From the NCBI GenBank assembly GCA_028717885.1, contig JAQUMX010000010.1, positions 1 through 43,565 of the forward strand: a stretch of 43,565 nt of DNA. The letters run 5' to 3'. Origin of the DNA: Candidatus Omnitrophota bacterium (GTDB lineage Bacteria; Omnitrophota; Gorgyraeia; Gygaellales; Profunditerraquicolaceae). Of this stretch, positions 42,803 to 43,565 are shown piece after piece. The notes below the pieces were generated by a model. The model was not told the DNA's origin. It ran no database searches and saw only the letters and a program-made list of their open reading frames with translations. The position numbers were made by a program, and so were the translations under genes. Numbering within the stretch: position 1 is the stretch's first letter; every line of letters starts with the position of its first letter.

Positions 42803-43010
42803 CTTTAATTTGCCGGATCGATTTTCCGGCTACGCGTAAAGCATGGATTTTCTTTAACGCCGCGACAGTAGTATCGTCAAAATAACGGTACCGCGTCTCC
42901 AAGCTACGGCTGACTTCCTTAATTAAGCCGATTTTTAAGTAATATTTTACCGTATATACTGAATAACCGGTTAAAGATGCTAAGTCCTTGATTAAATAGA
43001 TGTTAGAAAT
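42789..43010 (-). CDS. Small MerR-family DNA-binding regulator with an apparent AUU start codon
   Basis: 73 residues, found only when non-standard starts are allowed. From ATT at 43010 the frame reads SNIYLIKDLASLTGYSVYT after the initiator, then KYYLKIGLIKE, RYRYFDDTTVAALKKIHAL and GKSIRQIKDELL: helix-turn-helix, wing and second helices of a MerR domain, without any effector domain. A TAG stop immediately precedes the ATT and the frame contains no ATG, GTG or TTG before the helix-turn-helix. GGGGGG lies five bases upstream. It overlaps the ExeA-like gene by 14 nt and probably regulates this secretin operon, including itself, through the dyad in its promoter. Confidence 0.75.
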   Translation of the reverse strand: MSNIYLIKDLASLTGYSVYTVKYYLKIGLIKEVSRSLETRYRYFDDTTVAALKKIHALRVAGKSIRQIKDELL

Positions 43011-43025
43011 CTAAGCCCCCCTTTA

Positions 43026-43041
43026 CTCTCTAGTTAGAGAG
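43026..43041. promoter_or_regulatory. Inverted-repeat operator candidate for the MerR-type regulator
   Basis: CTCTCTA-GT-TAGAGAG is a perfect 7-bp dyad with a 2-bp centre. It overlaps the end of the -10 box and the predicted transcription start (about 43033). This placement suggests repression of the operon by its own first gene product; classical MerR operators lie instead in the -35/-10 spacer. Confidence 0.6.
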
Positions 43042-43067
43042 CATACTCCTATTTCAGTTCTTGTCAA
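43040..43067 (-). promoter_or_regulatory. Promoter of the MerR-secretin operon
   Basis: On the minus strand TTGACA (43067-43062) and TATGCT (43045-43040), 16-nt spacer. A start near 43033 gives a leader of about 23 nt with a G-run ribosome site before the ATT at 43010. It starts right after the terminator of the preceding unit. Confidence 0.7.
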
Positions 43068-43069
43068 GC

Positions 43070-43135
43070 AAAAAAAATGGGGCCGGAATTACTTTTCTCG
43101 TTTTACAAATACAGAGAAAAATAATTCCTGCCCCC
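43070..43135 (-). terminator. Long REP-like hairpin acting as intrinsic terminator
   Basis: Arms 43079-43099 and 43114-43134 form an inverted repeat of 21 bp with two mismatches and a 14-nt loop. Transcribed leftward, the hairpin is followed after one base by eight U residues (complement of 43070-43077). It lies between the small RHH-like gene and the MerR promoter. Its GGGGCCGGAATTA-type ends resemble dispersed palindromic repeats, so it may be a repeat used as a terminator. Confidence 0.7.
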
Positions 43136-43170
43136 GATTACGATATGGATAAACCCTCCTCCAGGGAAGA

Positions 43171-43401
43171 TTATTTTTCCTTAATTTCCTTAAACATCCG
43201 GACCAATTGTTCTTCCATTTCCTGCTTGTTGAGGCTGCCTTTTTCTTTGAAGGCATCAATGATCTCCTCGATCAGCTTCACTCTCGGGATATGGATGCCG
43301 TGAGAGAAAAAGATATCCTTTTCCAAGTCGTCCAGAAAGTCCAACTCGTCACGGTTCAAAAACGCAATTACGCGGTACTGATTTCTTTTCTCTTCTCTCA
43401 T
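43171..43401 (-). CDS. Small ribbon-helix-helix-like protein
   Basis: 76 residues with a strong ribosome site (AAGGAGG, eight bases before the ATG). The pattern is a short beta-strand (YRVIAFLN), a helix (RDELDFLDDLEKDI), a turn (GIHIPR) and a second helix (VKLIEEIIDAFKEK), the CopG/Arc-type ribbon-helix-helix layout, then a charged C-terminal helix. It could be a small transcription regulator. The family match is by pattern only. It follows the fibronectin-type gene by 18 nt and is followed by a terminator. Confidence 0.6.
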   Translation of the reverse strand: MREEKRNQYRVIAFLNRDELDFLDDLEKDIFFSHGIHIPRVKLIEEIIDAFKEKGSLNKQEMEEQLVRMFKEIKEK

Positions 43402-43419
43402 TTTAATCGCCTCCTTCTA

Positions 43420-43565
43420 TTAAGGTGTAGTTACGGAAGCCTCGGCATATGCCGATTCTCCCGAACTATTTATTGCCATTACGCGGTAATAGTAAAGGGT
43501 CCCGCTCGATACGCCGGTATCTTTAGCAGTAGTTATATTTTTTTCTGTATATCCTACATAGGAAA
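43420..43565 (-). CDS. C-terminal end of a fibronectin type III protein (partial)
   Basis: The last 47 residues before the stop at 43420 are visible. They read GTLYYYRVMAINSSGESAYA and then EASVTTP, the closing strands of a fibronectin type III domain (YxYRVxAxNxxGxS). The protein continues past the right edge. Such domains usually belong to secreted or surface proteins. The stop lies 18 nt before the RHH-like gene. Confidence 0.8.
   Translation of the reverse strand, partial: SYVGYTEKNITTAKDTGVSSGTLYYYRVMAINSSGESAYAEASVTTP

Noticed and set aside
1-43565. CRISPR array, tRNA or rRNA genes, prophage or IS transposase
   Set aside because: No regularly spaced repeats, cloverleaf or rRNA-like sequence, integrase or transposase motif was seen on either strand.

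Overview
The window is gene-dense, moderate-GC bacterial chromosome from a diderm (LPS-type) organism. It carries the LptF/LptG pair, a LolCD lipoprotein exporter, a MlaEFD/MCE lipid transporter, an outer-membrane secretin with its ExeA-type ATPase, and type IV pilin-like proteins. Alongside these sits a block usually associated with Firmicutes: mcsA-mcsB-clpC, radA, a PIN/TRAM membrane protein, ispD-ispF, cysE-cysS, then tmk-holB-PSP1-metG-tatD. This mixture, the very short intergenic gaps and the DxNxNG pilins fit an uncultured Omnitrophota (OP3)-like member of the PVC group. That assignment is inference; no rRNA gene is present. I see no tRNA, CRISPR, phage or transposase gene.

Layout. (1) 1-2077: start of a membrane protein on the minus strand, diverging from an FAD amine-oxidase-like protein and a small membrane protein. 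(2) 7028-2074, minus: pyrE, a secreted protein of unknown function, a YhiN-type flavoprotein, a Maf/M48-peptidase fusion ORF and a lipoprotein glycosidase. (3) 7147-9859, plus: minor-pilin operon. (4) 9914-12830, plus: comF-lptF-lptG. (5) 39349-12827, minus: 28 consecutive genes with no gap above 32 nt, running lysS, lolC, lolD, ilvE, mcsA, mcsB, clpC, mlaE, mlaF, mlaD, radA, PIN/TRAM gene, ispD, ispF, cysE, cysS, tmk, holB, PSP1 gene, metG, tatD, DUF362 gene, TPR gene, mtnA, thiL, tsaE, tsaB, alr. (6) 43010-39439, minus: a small MerR-type regulator, ExeA-like ATPase, GspC/PilP-like protein and a secretin with a TonB-like C-terminus. (7) Right edge, minus: the end of a fibronectin-III protein and a small ribbon-helix-helix-like protein, followed by a long hairpin terminator.

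The most unusual features concern gene expression. Four promoters with near-consensus -35 and -10 boxes and exactly 17-nt spacers (before the FAD protein, pyrE, comF and lysS) place transcription starts within about 0-3 nt of the start codon, so these mRNAs should be leaderless. Two genes (the secreted protein at 6472 and the MerR regulator at 43010) have no AUG, GUG or UUG where their N-terminus must lie; they appear to start at AUC and AUU behind G-rich Shine-Dalgarno runs. A bipartite leader element is repeated before the PIN/TRAM gene and the secretin gene. A 60-bp palindromic REP-like element lies in frame inside the lipoprotein signal peptide of the glycosidase. No stretch over 300 bases lacks a gene once the MerR gene (42789-43010) is recognised.
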